DNA of 64,000 bases from Bordetella ansorpii (GTDB lineage Bacteria > Pseudomonadota > Gammaproteobacteria > Burkholderiales > Burkholderiaceae_B): assembly GCF_900078315.1 (NCBI RefSeq), contig NZ_FKBS01000029.1, positions 801,021-865,020 of the forward strand, written 5' to 3'. Position numbers and translations under genes: made by a program. The notes beneath the pieces were generated by a model. That model did no database searches and was not told the DNA's origin. It worked only from the letters and a program-made list of their open reading frames with translations. Each line of letters opens with the position of its first letter. Position 1 is the first letter of the stretch. Positions 7,330 to 16,720 of this stretch are shown piece after piece.

Positions 7330-9027
7330 TTACCCGCCAAATTCCAACCGCGGCACCGCCTCCAGCAGCCGTCGCGTCATCTCATGATCCGGTGCATGCA
7401 GCACCGCATCCGCACTGGCGCACTCCACGATCTGCCCCCCCGCCATCACCGCGATCCGGTCCGCCAGATACTCCACCACGCTGAAGTTGTGCGTGATGAA
7501 CAGATAGGCAATGCCCAGCTCGGCCTGCAATTCCCGCAGCAGATCCAGAATCTGCGCCTGCACCGACACATCCAATGCGGACGTGGGTTCGTCGCAGATC
7601 AGCACGCGCGGCTCGACCGCCAGCGCCCGCGCGATGGCGATACGTTGCCGCTGGCCACCGGAGAACTCGTGCGGATAGCGCGTGGCGGTATTGGCGGGCA
7701 GCCCCACCCGGTCCAGCAGGCCTTCCACACGCTTGCGGCGTTGCGCCTCGGACATATCGGGACGCAATGCCGCGATGCCCTCATCCAGGATGTCGCCCAC
7801 CCGCATGCGCGGATCCAGCGAGGCGAACGGGTCCTGGAACACGATCTGGATGTCGCGCCGCAGGCGCTTCATCTCCGAACGAGAAGCCGTCAACAGGTCG
7901 GCACCCTCCAGCTCGGCACGGCCCGACACCTTGGCGCCTTCAGCCAGACGCAACAACGCCTTGCCCGTGGTGGTCTTGCCGCAGCCGGATTCGCCCAGCA
8001 GGGCCAGCGTCTCGCCCGCGCGCAGCGTGAAGGTGACGCCGTCCACCGCCTTCACCCACCCCACCGTGCGGCGCAGCGCGCCCTTGCGTATGGGGTAATG
8101 CACGCGCAGGTCCCGCACATCCAGCACCACCTCGCCCGCGGGCGGATGGGGGTGTTTCTCCGGCTGCGCATCCGCCGCCGCCTGCCCCGCCGCCGACAAG
8201 GGCCGGCCGCGCTTGGCATAGGTGGGAATGGCGTTGAACAATTCGCGCGCATAGGCATGGCGCGGGGTCGCAAAGAAATCGGCCGCGGCCGCGCTTTCCA
8301 CGATCTCGCCGAAACGCATCAGGGCCACGTGATGCGCCACTTTGCTGACCACGGCCAGATCATGGGTGATCAGCAGGATGGCCATGCCCAGCTCGCGCTG
8401 GATGTCGGCCAGCAGGTCCAGCACCTGCGCCTGCACGGTGACGTCCAGCGCGGTGGTGGGCTCGTCGGCGATCAGCAGGCGGGGTTCGGCCGCCAGCGCG
8501 ATGGCGATCATCACGCGCTGTTTCTGGCCGCCCGAGAACTGGAACGGATAGTCGTCGATGCGGCGCTGCGGATCGGGGATGCCGACGCGCTGCAGCCAGT
8601 GGATGGCACGCTCGCGCGCCGCCGCGCCGCGCAGCGGGGTGTGCTGGACCAGCGTCTCGATGATCTGGTCGCCCACCCGCATCACGGGGTTCAGGCTGGT
8701 GGCGGGTTCCTGGAAGATGATGCCGATGCGCCCGCCCCGCACGCGCCGCATGGCGCTTTCGGGCAGTTGGTTCAGGTCTTCGCCGTGCAGATGCACCTGG
8801 CCGCCGACGATGCGGCCGGCATCCGGCAACAGCCGCAACAACGCCAGCGCGGTCATGCTCTTGCCGCTGCCCGACTCGCCCACCAGCGCAAAGGTCTCGC
8901 CCTGCGAGATGGCGAACTGCAGGCGCTTGACGGCATGGGTCAGGCTGGACTCGCCGGCCACGTCCACGCTCAGGCCTTCGACGGCCAGCAAGGGGCCGCC
9001 GGAGCGGGATGCCTGCATCGGGTTCAT
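7330..9027 (-). CDS. Peptide-type ABC importer, fused double ATPase (OppD-OppF / YejF type)
   Basis: 565 aa containing two complete ABC modules in tandem. Module 1 has Walker A GESGSGKS (about 50-57), signature FSGGQKQR and Walker [13 protein letters not shown]. Module 2 (from about 320) has [16 protein letters not shown] and [12 protein letters not shown]. Each module ends in the oligopeptide-type C-terminal region. It powers uptake of peptides or similar solutes through the two permeases encoded just upstream. Its ATG overlaps the stop of the permease gene by four bases (ATGA), so translation is coupled. The gene order (binding protein, B, C, fused DF) matches yejABEF and related importers; the substrate cannot be read from sequence. 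Confidence 0.92.
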   Translation of the reverse strand: MNPMQASRSGGPLLAVEGLSVDVAGESSLTHAVKRLQFAISQGETFALVGESGSGKSMTALALLRLLPDAGRIVGGQVHLHGEDLNQLPESAMRRVRGGRIGIIFQEPATSLNPVMRVGDQIIETLVQHTPLRGAAARERAIHWLQRVGIPDPQRRIDDYPFQFSGGQKQRVMIAIALAAEPRLLIADEPTTALDVTVQAQVLDLLADIQRELGMAILLITHDLAVVSKVAHHVALMRFGEIVESAAAADFFATPRHAYARELFNAIPTYAKRGRPLSAAGQAAADAQPEKHPHPPAGEVVLDVRDLRVHYPIRKGALRRTVGWVKAVDGVTFTLRAGETLALLGESGCGKTTTGKALLRLAEGAKVSGRAELEGADLLTASRSEMKRLRRDIQIVFQDPFASLDPRMRVGDILDEGIAALRPDMSEAQRRKRVEGLLDRVGLPANTATRYPHEFSGGQRQRIAIARALAVEPRVLICDEPTSALDVSVQAQILDLLRELQAELGIAYLFITHNFSVVEYLADRIAVMAGGQIVECASADAVLHAPDHEMTRRLLEAVPRLEFGG

Positions 9028-10475
9028 ACGGCGCCTCCGGCAGCCGGCGCGGAGGCAGGCTTGAAACGCCGCGCACGCGGATCGAACGCATCGCGCACCG
9101 CGTCGGCGAACAGATTGGCGGCCAGCACCAGCGCCAGCATGAAGGCGAAGGCGGCCAGCAGGTTCCACCAGATCATGGGATCGCGCGACATTTCCAGCCG
9201 GGCGCGGTCGATCATCGACCCGAACGAATTCATGCTGGGGTCCACGCCGATGCCCAGGTACGACAGCACGGCTTCATACAGCACCAGGCCCGAGAATTCG
9301 AGCACCACGGTGATCAGCACGATGTGCATGACGTTGGGCAGCAGGTGGCGGCGCATGATGCGCCAGTGCGAGACGCCGAAGGCGCGCGCGGCCTGCACGT
9401 ATTCCAGCTCGCGCAGCTTCAGCGTCTCGGCGCGCAGCAGGCGGCACAGGCCGGCCCAGCCGGTCAGGCCCAGGATCATGCACAGCAGGAACAGGCGCAG
9501 GTCGGCGCGCGCGGCCGACGTGGTGAACAGGTCGGGATTGGCGTCGATGTAGACCTGCATCATCAGCGCGCAGGCCGCCACCAGCAGCACGCCGGGAATG
9601 GAGGTGAGCGTGGTGTAGAGGTACTGGATGACGTCGTCCACCCAGCCCTTGAAATAGCCCGAGGCGATGCCGAAGGCGATGGCGGGCGGCAGCATGGCGA
9701 TGGTGGTCAGGCTGCCGATGACCAGGGCCGTGCGGATGCTTTTCAGGGACTGCCACAGCACGTCGTTGCCGGTGCGGTCGGTGCCCAGCACGTGATAGCC
9801 GCTGGACAGGCCCGCCACGGCGCCCACCACCAGGCACATCAGGCCAAAGGTGATCGTCATGGGACGCCAGGGCAATTCGGTGCGGCCGCGCGCGATATCG
9901 CACGCGGCATTGCGAAAGCCGCCCTGCCTGCGCGCCAGCGCGGCCGACAGCAGGGCGCCGCCGAGCAAGGCCACGGCGACGCCGCCGGCCAGCCCCGCGC
10001 CCAGCCGGCGCAGGATGTCCGGCCCGGTCTGCGACGGCGGATCGGTCAGGTGCGCGCCGCCGCTGCGCAGGCGCGGAAAGTCGCGCACCGGCTTGCCGTC
10101 GATCAGCATGGTCTCCTTGGTGAACTGGTGCGAGGCCAGCGGCGAGGAATAGGTCTTCTCGGGCCGGCTGAGCACCGTGCCGTCCAGCAGGCCGTCGAGC
10201 ACCGATTTCACGGCGGGGGCATAGGCCACGGCGGCGCTGGCCGGCGCATCGGGCGCGGCGGGCAGGCGGGGCCGGTAGTGCAGCGAATCCAGCAGGCCCA
10301 CCAGCACGAAGGCCAGCAACACCACGGCCGAGCACATGGCGGGCGTGTCGCGCGCCACCCTGCCCCACGTGGCGCGCAGCGTGGGACTGCGCCGCACGCG
10401 CCAGACATACAGCAGCACGCCCACCAGCAACAGATAGAGGGCGACGTCGGTCCAGAGGAATACGATCATCGGCAT
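9024..10475 (-). CDS. Peptide-type ABC importer permease (OppC/YejE type), extended
   Basis: 483 aa, clearly longer than the usual 300-350. Two N-terminal membrane helices (about 8-28 and 48-68) are separated by a basic cytosolic stretch. A polar periplasmic loop of about 90 residues follows (DSLHYRPRLPAAP to DPPSQTGPDILRR), then further helices. The canonical permease core from about residue 240 includes GTDRTGNDVLWQSLKSIRTA and the EAA loop ARAFGVSHWRIMRRHLLPN, which contacts the ATPase. OppC-class permeases usually carry only a short N-terminal extension; the big loop here may dock the unusually anchored binding protein. It lies 9 bases downstream of the other permease gene. Confidence 0.88.
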   Translation of the reverse strand: MPMIVFLWTDVALYLLLVGVLLYVWRVRRSPTLRATWGRVARDTPAMCSAVVLLAFVLVGLLDSLHYRPRLPAAPDAPASAAVAYAPAVKSVLDGLLDGTVLSRPEKTYSSPLASHQFTKETMLIDGKPVRDFPRLRSGGAHLTDPPSQTGPDILRRLGAGLAGGVAVALLGGALLSAALARRQGGFRNAACDIARGRTELPWRPMTITFGLMCLVVGAVAGLSSGYHVLGTDRTGNDVLWQSLKSIRTALVIGSLTTIAMLPPAIAFGIASGYFKGWVDDVIQYLYTTLTSIPGVLLVAACALMMQVYIDANPDLFTTSAARADLRLFLLCMILGLTGWAGLCRLLRAETLKLRELEYVQAARAFGVSHWRIMRRHLLPNVMHIVLITVVLEFSGLVLYEAVLSYLGIGVDPSMNSFGSMIDRARLEMSRDPMIWWNLLAAFAFMLALVLAANLFADAVRDAFDPRARRFKPASAPAAGGAV

Positions 10476-10484
10476 GGTTGGGCC

Positions 10485-11462
10485 CTAGTCGAAACGGACG
10501 CGCGGGTCGGCCAGGGTGTACGAGATATCGGCCAGGATCAGGCCGATGATGTACAGCACCGAGCCCAGGAACACCATGGCGCGCACGATGGAGAAATCCT
10601 GCGCGCTGATGGCGTCGATGGTGTAGCTGCCCAGCCCCGGAATGCCGAAGAACGACTCGGCGATCAGGCTGCCCATGAACAGCAACGGGATGGCCGACAC
10701 CGTGCCGGTAAGAATGGGCAGCATGGCGTTGCGCAGCACGTGGCGAAACAGCACGGTGCGCTCGGTCAGGCCCTTGGCGCGCGCGGTGCGCACGTAGTCC
10801 TTGCCGATCTCTTCCAGGAACAGCGTGCGGTAGAAGCGCGCCTCGGGCCCCAGCCGCGCGACGATGGCCACCAGCACCGGCAACGCCAGGAACTTGACCA
10901 TGTCCAGCCCGTACGAGAAGCCCGAGTACGGCACCAGCCGCAGCAGCTTCGAGAACAGCCATTGCCCCGCGATGATGTAGAACAGGCTGGAAATCGACAG
11001 CATCACCACGCACAGCACCACGCCCCAGAAATCGAGCCGCGTGGTGCGGAAATACACCAGCATCACCGAGAACGCCACGCTGGCCAACAGGCCCAGTATG
11101 AAGGTGGGCACGGCCAGCGCCAGGCTGGGCCACATGCGGGTGCGTATCTCGCGGCCGATGTCTCGGCCACCGTCTGACGGCCCGAACTCCATGGCCAGCA
11201 GGGGCACCGAACGCTGGTAGAACACGGTGTCGGTGTACTTGGCCGTACCCTCTTGCCTGGTGTTCAGGAACAGCGGCTTGTCGTAGCCGTGGTCGACCTT
11301 CCACTTCTCGATGGCGTCCTGGCTGATGCGCTGGCCGCCGATGGCCAGGCGCGCCATGTCGTCGGGCGTATTGACCGCGAAGAACAGCACGAAGGTGAAG
11401 AGGTTGACCCCCACCAGGATCAGCGCGCCGTAGAGCAGGCGGCGGATGACGTAGCCGATCAT
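10485..11462 (-). CDS. Peptide-type ABC importer permease (OppB/YejB type)
   Basis: 325 aa starting MIGYVIRRLLYGALILVGVN, the classic first helix of OppB/DppB proteins. A periplasmic segment (about 35-110) precedes five more helices. The EAA loop reads DYVRTARAKGLTERTVLFRHVLRNAM, and the FFGIPGLG motif near the C-terminus is also typical. It forms the inner-membrane channel with the OppC-type partner. Its ATG overlaps the stop of the binding-protein gene by four bases (ATGA at 11459-11462), so the operon is tightly coupled. Confidence 0.9.
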   Translation of the reverse strand: MIGYVIRRLLYGALILVGVNLFTFVLFFAVNTPDDMARLAIGGQRISQDAIEKWKVDHGYDKPLFLNTRQEGTAKYTDTVFYQRSVPLLAMEFGPSDGGRDIGREIRTRMWPSLALAVPTFILGLLASVAFSVMLVYFRTTRLDFWGVVLCVVMLSISSLFYIIAGQWLFSKLLRLVPYSGFSYGLDMVKFLALPVLVAIVARLGPEARFYRTLFLEEIGKDYVRTARAKGLTERTVLFRHVLRNAMLPILTGTVSAIPLLFMGSLIAESFFGIPGLGSYTIDAISAQDFSIVRAMVFLGSVLYIIGLILADISYTLADPRVRFD

Positions 11463-13696
11463 TTGCGGGACTCCTCGGACGCGGCCGCCGTTTGCAGGGC
11501 GGTCTGGCGTTCACGGCGGCGCAATGCCGCCAGCGACGGCCAGACGGCGAGGGCCAGCAGCGCCACCAGCAACAGCACCGGCCACCAGACAGGCCGGTTC
11601 CATTCGTCGATCTTGCGCACGCGCAAGGCCGGATCGATCTTCAGGTACTGCAAGGTGTTGCGCACCATCTGCGTGGGCTTGGCGTTGCCCACCCACTGCT
11701 GATAGGCGCCGCCCGACAGCGGGAAGTAGCCGAACATCCACGGCGAATCGCGCCGCACGATCGCGACCATGCGGGCCACCAGGGCCGCCTTCTCGGGGCC
11801 ATCGTCCAGGAACTTCATCTGTTCGAACAGCTTGTCGAACTCGGGATTGGCATAGTTGGCGGCATTCTCGCCGCCGTCCTTCACCTTGGAATTCGGGCCG
11901 TACAGCAGGAACAGGAAGTTCTCGGCGTCGGGGTAGTCGGCGTTCCAGCCCCACAGGAAGATCTGCGCGGCGCCGCGCCGCATCTTGTCCTGGAAGCGGT
12001 TGTAGTCGGTGGACCGCACGTCCATCTGGATGCCGATCTTGGCCAGTTGGCGGCGCATCCAGTCGAACTGCGGATTGCCGCCCGCGCCGCTCATGGCGTC
12101 GTAGTACAGCACCAGCGGCTGGCCGGTCCGGGCGTTGCGGCCGTCGGGGTAGCCGGCCTCGGCCAGCAGCTGCTTCGCCTCATCCAGCGACTTGCGCCGC
12201 GGCTTGCCGTCGACCAGGTCGTACACCACGGGGTTGTAGCCGGCGGGTAGATCCTGGAAGCCCACCACGCCCGGCGGCACCGGGCCATGCGCCACCTGGG
12301 CCTGGCTGTTCTCGAACACCGCCACGTACTCTTCCCAGTCGAAGGCGATGCTGACCGCCTGGCGCAGCTTGCGGTTCTTTTCCTGCTGCTCGGGCGTGTC
12401 GCCCTTGCCGACCACCGGGTCGAGCCAGTTGAAGCCCATGTACCAGTTGGAGGTCTCGACGGTGGACGGCAGATGGATGCCGTGGTCGCGGTAGAGCTCG
12501 GCCTTCTCGGCCGAATCGCCCGCCGCCACGCGCATCGCCACGCCGTACTCGCCGCGCTCGACCTGCGGGATGTCGTAGTAGCCCTGCAGGAACTTGCCCG
12601 TCAGCGGCACCGCTTCCTTCTCGATGTTGAAGACGATGCGGTCGATGAAGGGGGTCGGCTTGCCGCAGTCGGCCAGCAAACCCTGCTCGCGGTCGGCCGG
12701 CTCGCCCTCGCAGGGATAGGCCTCGCCGTGGAAATTGGGGTTGCGCGCCAGCACGTGGCGGCGGTTGGTGATGGACTCGGCCAGCATGTACGGGCCCGTG
12801 CCCACCGGCCAGGTGTTCAGCGACAGGTCGTGCGAGGCCATGCCGGGCTGGCTGTAGAAGCGGTCGGCCTCCCAGGGCACCGGCGCCGTGAAGGTCATGG
12901 CCAGCCAGTACTTGAACTGCGGGTACTTGCCCTTGATGCGGATGCGCAGCGTGTGGCCGTCCAGCGCCTGCACGCCCTCGAAGCCCTGCTCGCGCAGGTC
13001 CATCCAGGGCAGGTCGCGCGTGCCCGGCGGCAGGCTGGCGCGCTGCGCCTGGTCGCGCTTGCGCAGTTCGGTGCCGTAGTCCTCCATGCCGACCACGTAA
13101 TTGGCCAACAGCGAATAGATGGGCGACACCACGCGCGGACTGGCCAGGCGGCGGAAGGCATAGACGTAATCGTCGGCGGACAGCTCGCGCGTGCCCGTCT
13201 TTGGAAAGTCGGGGATGGCGAACTTCTCGTCCAGCTCGCCGGGCGCCAGCGGGAAATACGCGTAGCCGCCGTCATCCTTGCGCGCGAAGGCGGGGTGCGG
13301 CTGATAGCGCACGCCGGGGCGGATCTTGATGTCGTAGACGCTTTCGGCGATCTGCTCGCCAGGCGCGTCGGCCGGCAGTTCCTGGCCCTGCGCATCGACG
13401 TAGCGCGGCGGGTCGATGGACGCGGCCGCGCGCGGCACCAGCTCGTACGGCCGTTTCAGATAGTGGTATCCATACAGCGGCTCGTAGATGTTGTAGGTAT
13501 AAGGCGTCTCGTCGACGGAATAGGAGCTGGCCGGGTCCAGGTACTTCGGCGAACGGCTGACGAACGCCGTATACAGCGTGTTCTGCGCCAGCGCGTCGGC
13601 GGCGTAGGGGCTGTTGATGGGATTTTCCCGCGAGCAGGCGGCCATGAGCAGCGCCAAGAGCACCGCAGCGGTGTATCGCCACAACCGACCGATCAT
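11459..13696 (-). CDS. Peptide-type ABC importer binding protein: lipoprotein with C-terminal membrane helix
   Basis: 745 aa from the ATG at 13696 (GGGGGC ribosome site just upstream). The start MIGRLWRYTAAVLLALLMAAC gives a lipoprotein signal, with lipobox LMAAC. The body is a family-5 extracellular solute-binding domain (YTAFVSRSPKYLDPASSYS; LSADDYVYAFRRLASP; NTWPVGTGPYML; RQAVSIAFDWEEYV; FLWGWNADYPDAENFL). The C-terminus adds a predicted transmembrane helix (PVLLLVALLALAVWPSLAAL) and a basic tail. Most such proteins are free in the periplasm or held only by lipid, so a doubly anchored form is unusual. It probably captures peptides or related solutes and hands them to the permeases encoded downstream. 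Confidence 0.9.
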   Translation of the reverse strand: MIGRLWRYTAAVLLALLMAACSRENPINSPYAADALAQNTLYTAFVSRSPKYLDPASSYSVDETPYTYNIYEPLYGYHYLKRPYELVPRAAASIDPPRYVDAQGQELPADAPGEQIAESVYDIKIRPGVRYQPHPAFARKDDGGYAYFPLAPGELDEKFAIPDFPKTGTRELSADDYVYAFRRLASPRVVSPIYSLLANYVVGMEDYGTELRKRDQAQRASLPPGTRDLPWMDLREQGFEGVQALDGHTLRIRIKGKYPQFKYWLAMTFTAPVPWEADRFYSQPGMASHDLSLNTWPVGTGPYMLAESITNRRHVLARNPNFHGEAYPCEGEPADREQGLLADCGKPTPFIDRIVFNIEKEAVPLTGKFLQGYYDIPQVERGEYGVAMRVAAGDSAEKAELYRDHGIHLPSTVETSNWYMGFNWLDPVVGKGDTPEQQEKNRKLRQAVSIAFDWEEYVAVFENSQAQVAHGPVPPGVVGFQDLPAGYNPVVYDLVDGKPRRKSLDEAKQLLAEAGYPDGRNARTGQPLVLYYDAMSGAGGNPQFDWMRRQLAKIGIQMDVRSTDYNRFQDKMRRGAAQIFLWGWNADYPDAENFLFLLYGPNSKVKDGGENAANYANPEFDKLFEQMKFLDDGPEKAALVARMVAIVRRDSPWMFGYFPLSGGAYQQWVGNAKPTQMVRNTLQYLKIDPALRVRKIDEWNRPVWWPVLLLVALLALAVWPSLAALRRRERQTALQTAAASEESRK

Positions 13697-13757
13697 GAAA
13701 ACGCCCCCATGAGCATGCAGCCGCACAGAATAGCAAACACCGTTTCGTTTCCGTGTC

Positions 13758-14432
13758 CTAGCCACACTGGCGCTGCCTCCAGCAGTCATAGCGCCACTTC
13801 CAGGGTTCGATTGCGCCGGGCTGCGACCACAGGCCCTGGCGTGCCTCGCGGGCGACCTTCTGCAGGCGGGTCATTTCCCGATCGCGCAGGTAGGCGCCGC
13901 GCCGCGCGGTGTAGGCCCAGGCGTAGCCGGAGGACACCTGGGCGCGGTTGGCCGACGAGCCATCCTCCAGATTGAGGGTGCAGACGTGGCGGTCGTACTG
14001 GTCGCTTTCGAAGCAGGTGGCCGACAGGCGGCGGCCCGCCACCATGCTGGCCAGGTGCTTGCGCGAGGCCTCGCCGAAAGGCTGGCCGGGCTGGCCCGGA
14101 CCGTGATCGGTCTCGGGCGCGTCGATGCTGTCCAGGCGGATCTTGCGGGGGCCCTGGGCGGTGGCCAGGGTGAGGGTATCGCCGTCGGCCACGTCGGACA
14201 CCTGGCCGCGCAGGGTGTAAGGCTCGCCGCGCTGTTGCTGGCTGCCGCGCGCGGGCGCCTCGGCACGGTCGCCCGACGGCAGATAGCGGTGCAGCAGCGT
14301 GCCTGCCAGGGTCAGGACCAGGGCGGCCACGGCGGCGCCGATACTGCGGTTGCGGCCGCGGCGGCCGGGCCGGAAAACAGGGGGTCGAGACACGGGAAGC
14401 TCTGCGGGCTGGAATCGCCCGCAGTTTGCCAC
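13758..14432 (-). CDS. Membrane-anchored thermonuclease-like (SNase) protein
   Basis: 224 aa, apparently starting with GTG (MANCGRFQPAELPV). A basic stretch and one hydrophobic helix (about 31-50) look like an uncleaved signal anchor, putting the domain outside the inner membrane. Residues ~73-205 match the staphylococcal-nuclease fold: VSDVADGDTLTLAT, KIRLDSIDAPETD (catalytic Arg and acidic metal ligands), QYDRHVCTLNLEDG (second catalytic Arg region), and YAWAYTARRGAYLRDREM. It could degrade extracellular or periplasmic nucleic acid. The gene stands alone, 61 bases beyond the ABC binding-protein start, with no clear operon partner. Confidence 0.8.
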   Translation of the reverse strand: MANCGRFQPAELPVSRPPVFRPGRRGRNRSIGAAVAALVLTLAGTLLHRYLPSGDRAEAPARGSQQQRGEPYTLRGQVSDVADGDTLTLATAQGPRKIRLDSIDAPETDHGPGQPGQPFGEASRKHLASMVAGRRLSATCFESDQYDRHVCTLNLEDGSSANRAQVSSGYAWAYTARRGAYLRDREMTRLQKVAREARQGLWSQPGAIEPWKWRYDCWRQRQCG

Positions 14433-14603
14433 AAGCCTGGACTGGCCTTGCAGGCATGGCGGGGCCGAAGCGACGGATTCGTCATCCGGCGAGGTCCCGG
14501 CCCCGTACCGCGGGTGGCTCTGCCTTCCAAGAGCCGTCCGTCGCCCGCCGTGCCTTCCCCCGCATGCCTGAAGGAACCTGCCCGTGGCTTGGCGTCGCGC
14601 CTG

Positions 14604-15569
14604 TCAGGCCACCGCCGTGCGCACCGTCCGGCTGCTGAACCAGCCGTCCAGGTTGGCCAGCAGCAGGTCGCCCATGGCATCCCGGGTCTCGGCGGTGCCG
14701 CTGCCGATGTGGGGCAGCAGCACCGTGCGGTCCGAGTCGATCAGGGCCTGCGGCACCTGGGGTTCGTGCTCGAACACGTCCAGGCCGGCGCCCGCGATCT
14801 CGCCGTTTTGCAGGGCGCTCACCAACGCCTGTTCGTCGACCACCGTGCCGCGCGCCACGTTGATCAGGTAGCCCTGGCTGCCCAGCGCCTTCAGCACGCG
14901 CGCATCGACGAGGTGGCGCGTGCTGGCGCCGCCCGGCAGGGCCAGCACCAGGAAATCGCTGTTGGCGGCCAGTTCCGCCGGATCGGCGTAATAGCGGTAG
15001 CGTTCCGGCGCATCGGGGCGCGGACTGCGGTTGCAGTACGCCACGGGCATGCCGAACGCCTCGGCGCGTGCGGCGATCTGGCGGCCGATGTTGCCCAGGC
15101 CGACGATGCCGCAGCGCTTGCCGGTGACCTTGCGCCCCAGGCCGAAGCTGGCCTCGGGCCAGCGGCCTTCGCGCACGTAGCGGTCGGCCTCGGCGATACG
15201 GCGCGGCACGGCCAGCATCAACGCCAGGGCCGTATCCGCCACGCACTCGTCCAGCACGCCGGGCGTGTTCGTGACGACGACCTTGCGTTCACGCGCGGCA
15301 TCCACGTCGATCGGGTCGTAACCCACGCCGAAACTGTTGATGACCTCCAGCTTCGGCAGGCTTTCGATCAGCGCGCGGTCGGCGCCGAAACGGCCGCTGG
15401 TCACGATGCCGCGGATGGCGCCGCCGTGCTGGCGCAGGAAGGCGGCGCGGTCCGCGGCCTCCCACAGCCGGTGCAGGCGGTAGCGGCTGCCGATGTCGTC
15501 GATCAGCGCGGGCGCCAGGGGGCCGACCATCAGCAGGTCGATGTCTCGGGTCGATGCAGTATCAGTCAT
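14604..15569 (-). CDS. D-2-hydroxyacid dehydrogenase (NAD(P)-dependent)
   Basis: 321 aa. The nucleotide-binding motif is GIVGLGNIGRQIAARAEAFG (about 152-171). Catalytic residues are visible: Arg in LINVARGTVVDEQAL, Glu in LDVFEHEPQVP and the His in LLPHIGSGTAET. It would reduce 2-oxo acids (glyoxylate/hydroxypyruvate type) or oxidise D-hydroxy acids. The gene follows the Bug-family binding-protein gene by 38 bases on the same strand, so the pair probably serves the uptake and use of a carboxylic acid. Both are divergent from a LysR regulator. The substrate is not evident. Confidence 0.87.
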   Translation of the reverse strand: MTDTASTRDIDLLMVGPLAPALIDDIGSRYRLHRLWEAADRAAFLRQHGGAIRGIVTSGRFGADRALIESLPKLEVINSFGVGYDPIDVDAARERKVVVTNTPGVLDECVADTALALMLAVPRRIAEADRYVREGRWPEASFGLGRKVTGKRCGIVGLGNIGRQIAARAEAFGMPVAYCNRSPRPDAPERYRYYADPAELAANSDFLVLALPGGASTRHLVDARVLKALGSQGYLINVARGTVVDEQALVSALQNGEIAGAGLDVFEHEPQVPQALIDSDRTVLLPHIGSGTAETRDAMGDLLLANLDGWFSSRTVRTAVA

Positions 15570-15607
15570 GGGTGCTTCGGTTGGGGTTGCTGGATGAGCG
15601 GTGGGAA

Positions 15608-16609
15608 CTATTGGACCTTCAGGCCACGGGCCTTGATGATGTCACCGTAGCGCGCGCGCTCGCTGGCGGCAAGCCTGGCGACTTCATCGGGCGTGGAGCC
15701 GTGCGCCACGGCGCCCTGCGCGACCAGTTTCTGGACGATGTCCGGCTCGGCGGCGATCTCGCGCACCAGGGCCGACAGCTTGTCCACGACGGGACGCGGG
15801 GTATCGGCGGGCGCCATCACGGCCGTCCACGACCCGCCCTGCGCGTTGCGCACGCCGGCCTGGTCGATGGTGGGCACGTCGGGCAGCGTGGGCGAGCGGT
15901 CGGGGCCCGTGATGGCCAGCGCGCGCAGCTTGCCGGCCTTCACGTAGGGACTGACTTCCAGGATGGAGGCGAACAGCATGTCGACGCGGCCGGCCATCAG
16001 GTCGGTCATGGCGGGGCCGCCGCCCTTGTACGGCACGTGCGTCAATTGCGTGCCGGTGGCCTGCTGGAAGATCTCGCCGGTCAGATGCGGGGCGCCGCCC
16101 GTGCCGGAACTGGCGAAGGTGTGGTCGCCCGGCCTGGCCTTGGCCAGCGCGATCAGCTCCTGCACGTTGCTGGCCTTGACCGATGGCGCCACGACCAGCG
16201 CGAACGGCAGGTCGGCGAACAGCGACACCGGCGCGAAGGAGGTGGCGGGGTCGCTGCGCAGGTCGTACAGCCAGGGGTTGATGGCCAGCATGCCCGAGTT
16301 GGCGAACAGCAGTGTGTAGCCGTCCGGCGCGGCGCGCGCCACCATGTCCGCGGCGATCTGCCCGCCCGCGCCGGCACGGTTGTCGACCACCACCGACTGG
16401 CCCAGCTTCTGGCCCATGCGGGTGGCCAGGATGCGCGCGGCGATGTCGGTGCCCCCGCCCGGCGAGAACGGCACGACCAGGGTGATGGGATGGTCGGGGA
16501 AGCTGCCGGCGGCCTGGGCGCCCAGGGGCAGCGCCAATGCGGCGGTGGCGGCGACAGCGGCAGCCAGCAGGCCGCGGCGGGCGCGGAACGTTTTTTGTGT
16601 TGTCTCCAT
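15608..16609 (-). CDS. Bug/TctC-family periplasmic solute-binding protein
   Basis: 333 aa with a signal peptide cleaved near GAQA/AGSFPD. The Bug fold is marked by ITLVVPFSPGGGTDIAARI, VVVDNRAGAGGQIAADMVA, PDGYTLLFANSG, THVPYKGGGPAMTDLMAGRV and RSPTLPDVPTIDQAG. These proteins bind carboxylates and similar small molecules, sometimes for TctAB transporters, but most have no neighbouring transporter, as here. The ribosome site AAGGAAAATC precedes the ATG. It is divergent from a LysR gene and probably controlled by it through the GCATCGATGC-type sites between them. Confidence 0.9.
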   Translation of the reverse strand: METTQKTFRARRGLLAAAVAATAALALPLGAQAAGSFPDHPITLVVPFSPGGGTDIAARILATRMGQKLGQSVVVDNRAGAGGQIAADMVARAAPDGYTLLFANSGMLAINPWLYDLRSDPATSFAPVSLFADLPFALVVAPSVKASNVQELIALAKARPGDHTFASSGTGGAPHLTGEIFQQATGTQLTHVPYKGGGPAMTDLMAGRVDMLFASILEVSPYVKAGKLRALAITGPDRSPTLPDVPTIDQAGVRNAQGGSWTAVMAPADTPRPVVDKLSALVREIAAEPDIVQKLVAQGAVAHGSTPDEVARLAASERARYGDIIKARGLKVQ

Positions 16610-16627
16610 GATTTTCCTTTTTATGGC

Positions 16628-16703
16628 GCATCGTTGCGCCTGCCCGAAATTCTAGGAATGAAATGCGCATCGATGCGCTTTGAGCTACAAATAGCATCGA
16701 TCA
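16628..16703. promoter_or_regulatory. Three LysR operator-like sites in the Bug/lysR divergent promoter
   Basis: GCATCGTTGC at 16628-16637, GCATCGATGC at 16667-16676 and GCATCGATCA at 16694-16703. The middle site is the core of a perfect 14-bp palindrome (GCGCATCGATGCGC, 16665-16678), and the first is the same 14-mer with one change. The starts are 39 and 27 bases apart. LysR tetramers usually contact a strong palindromic recognition site plus weaker activation sites, which fits this layout. Inferred, not tested. Confidence 0.65.
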
Positions 16704-16720
16704 ATACAAGGAATGAATTG

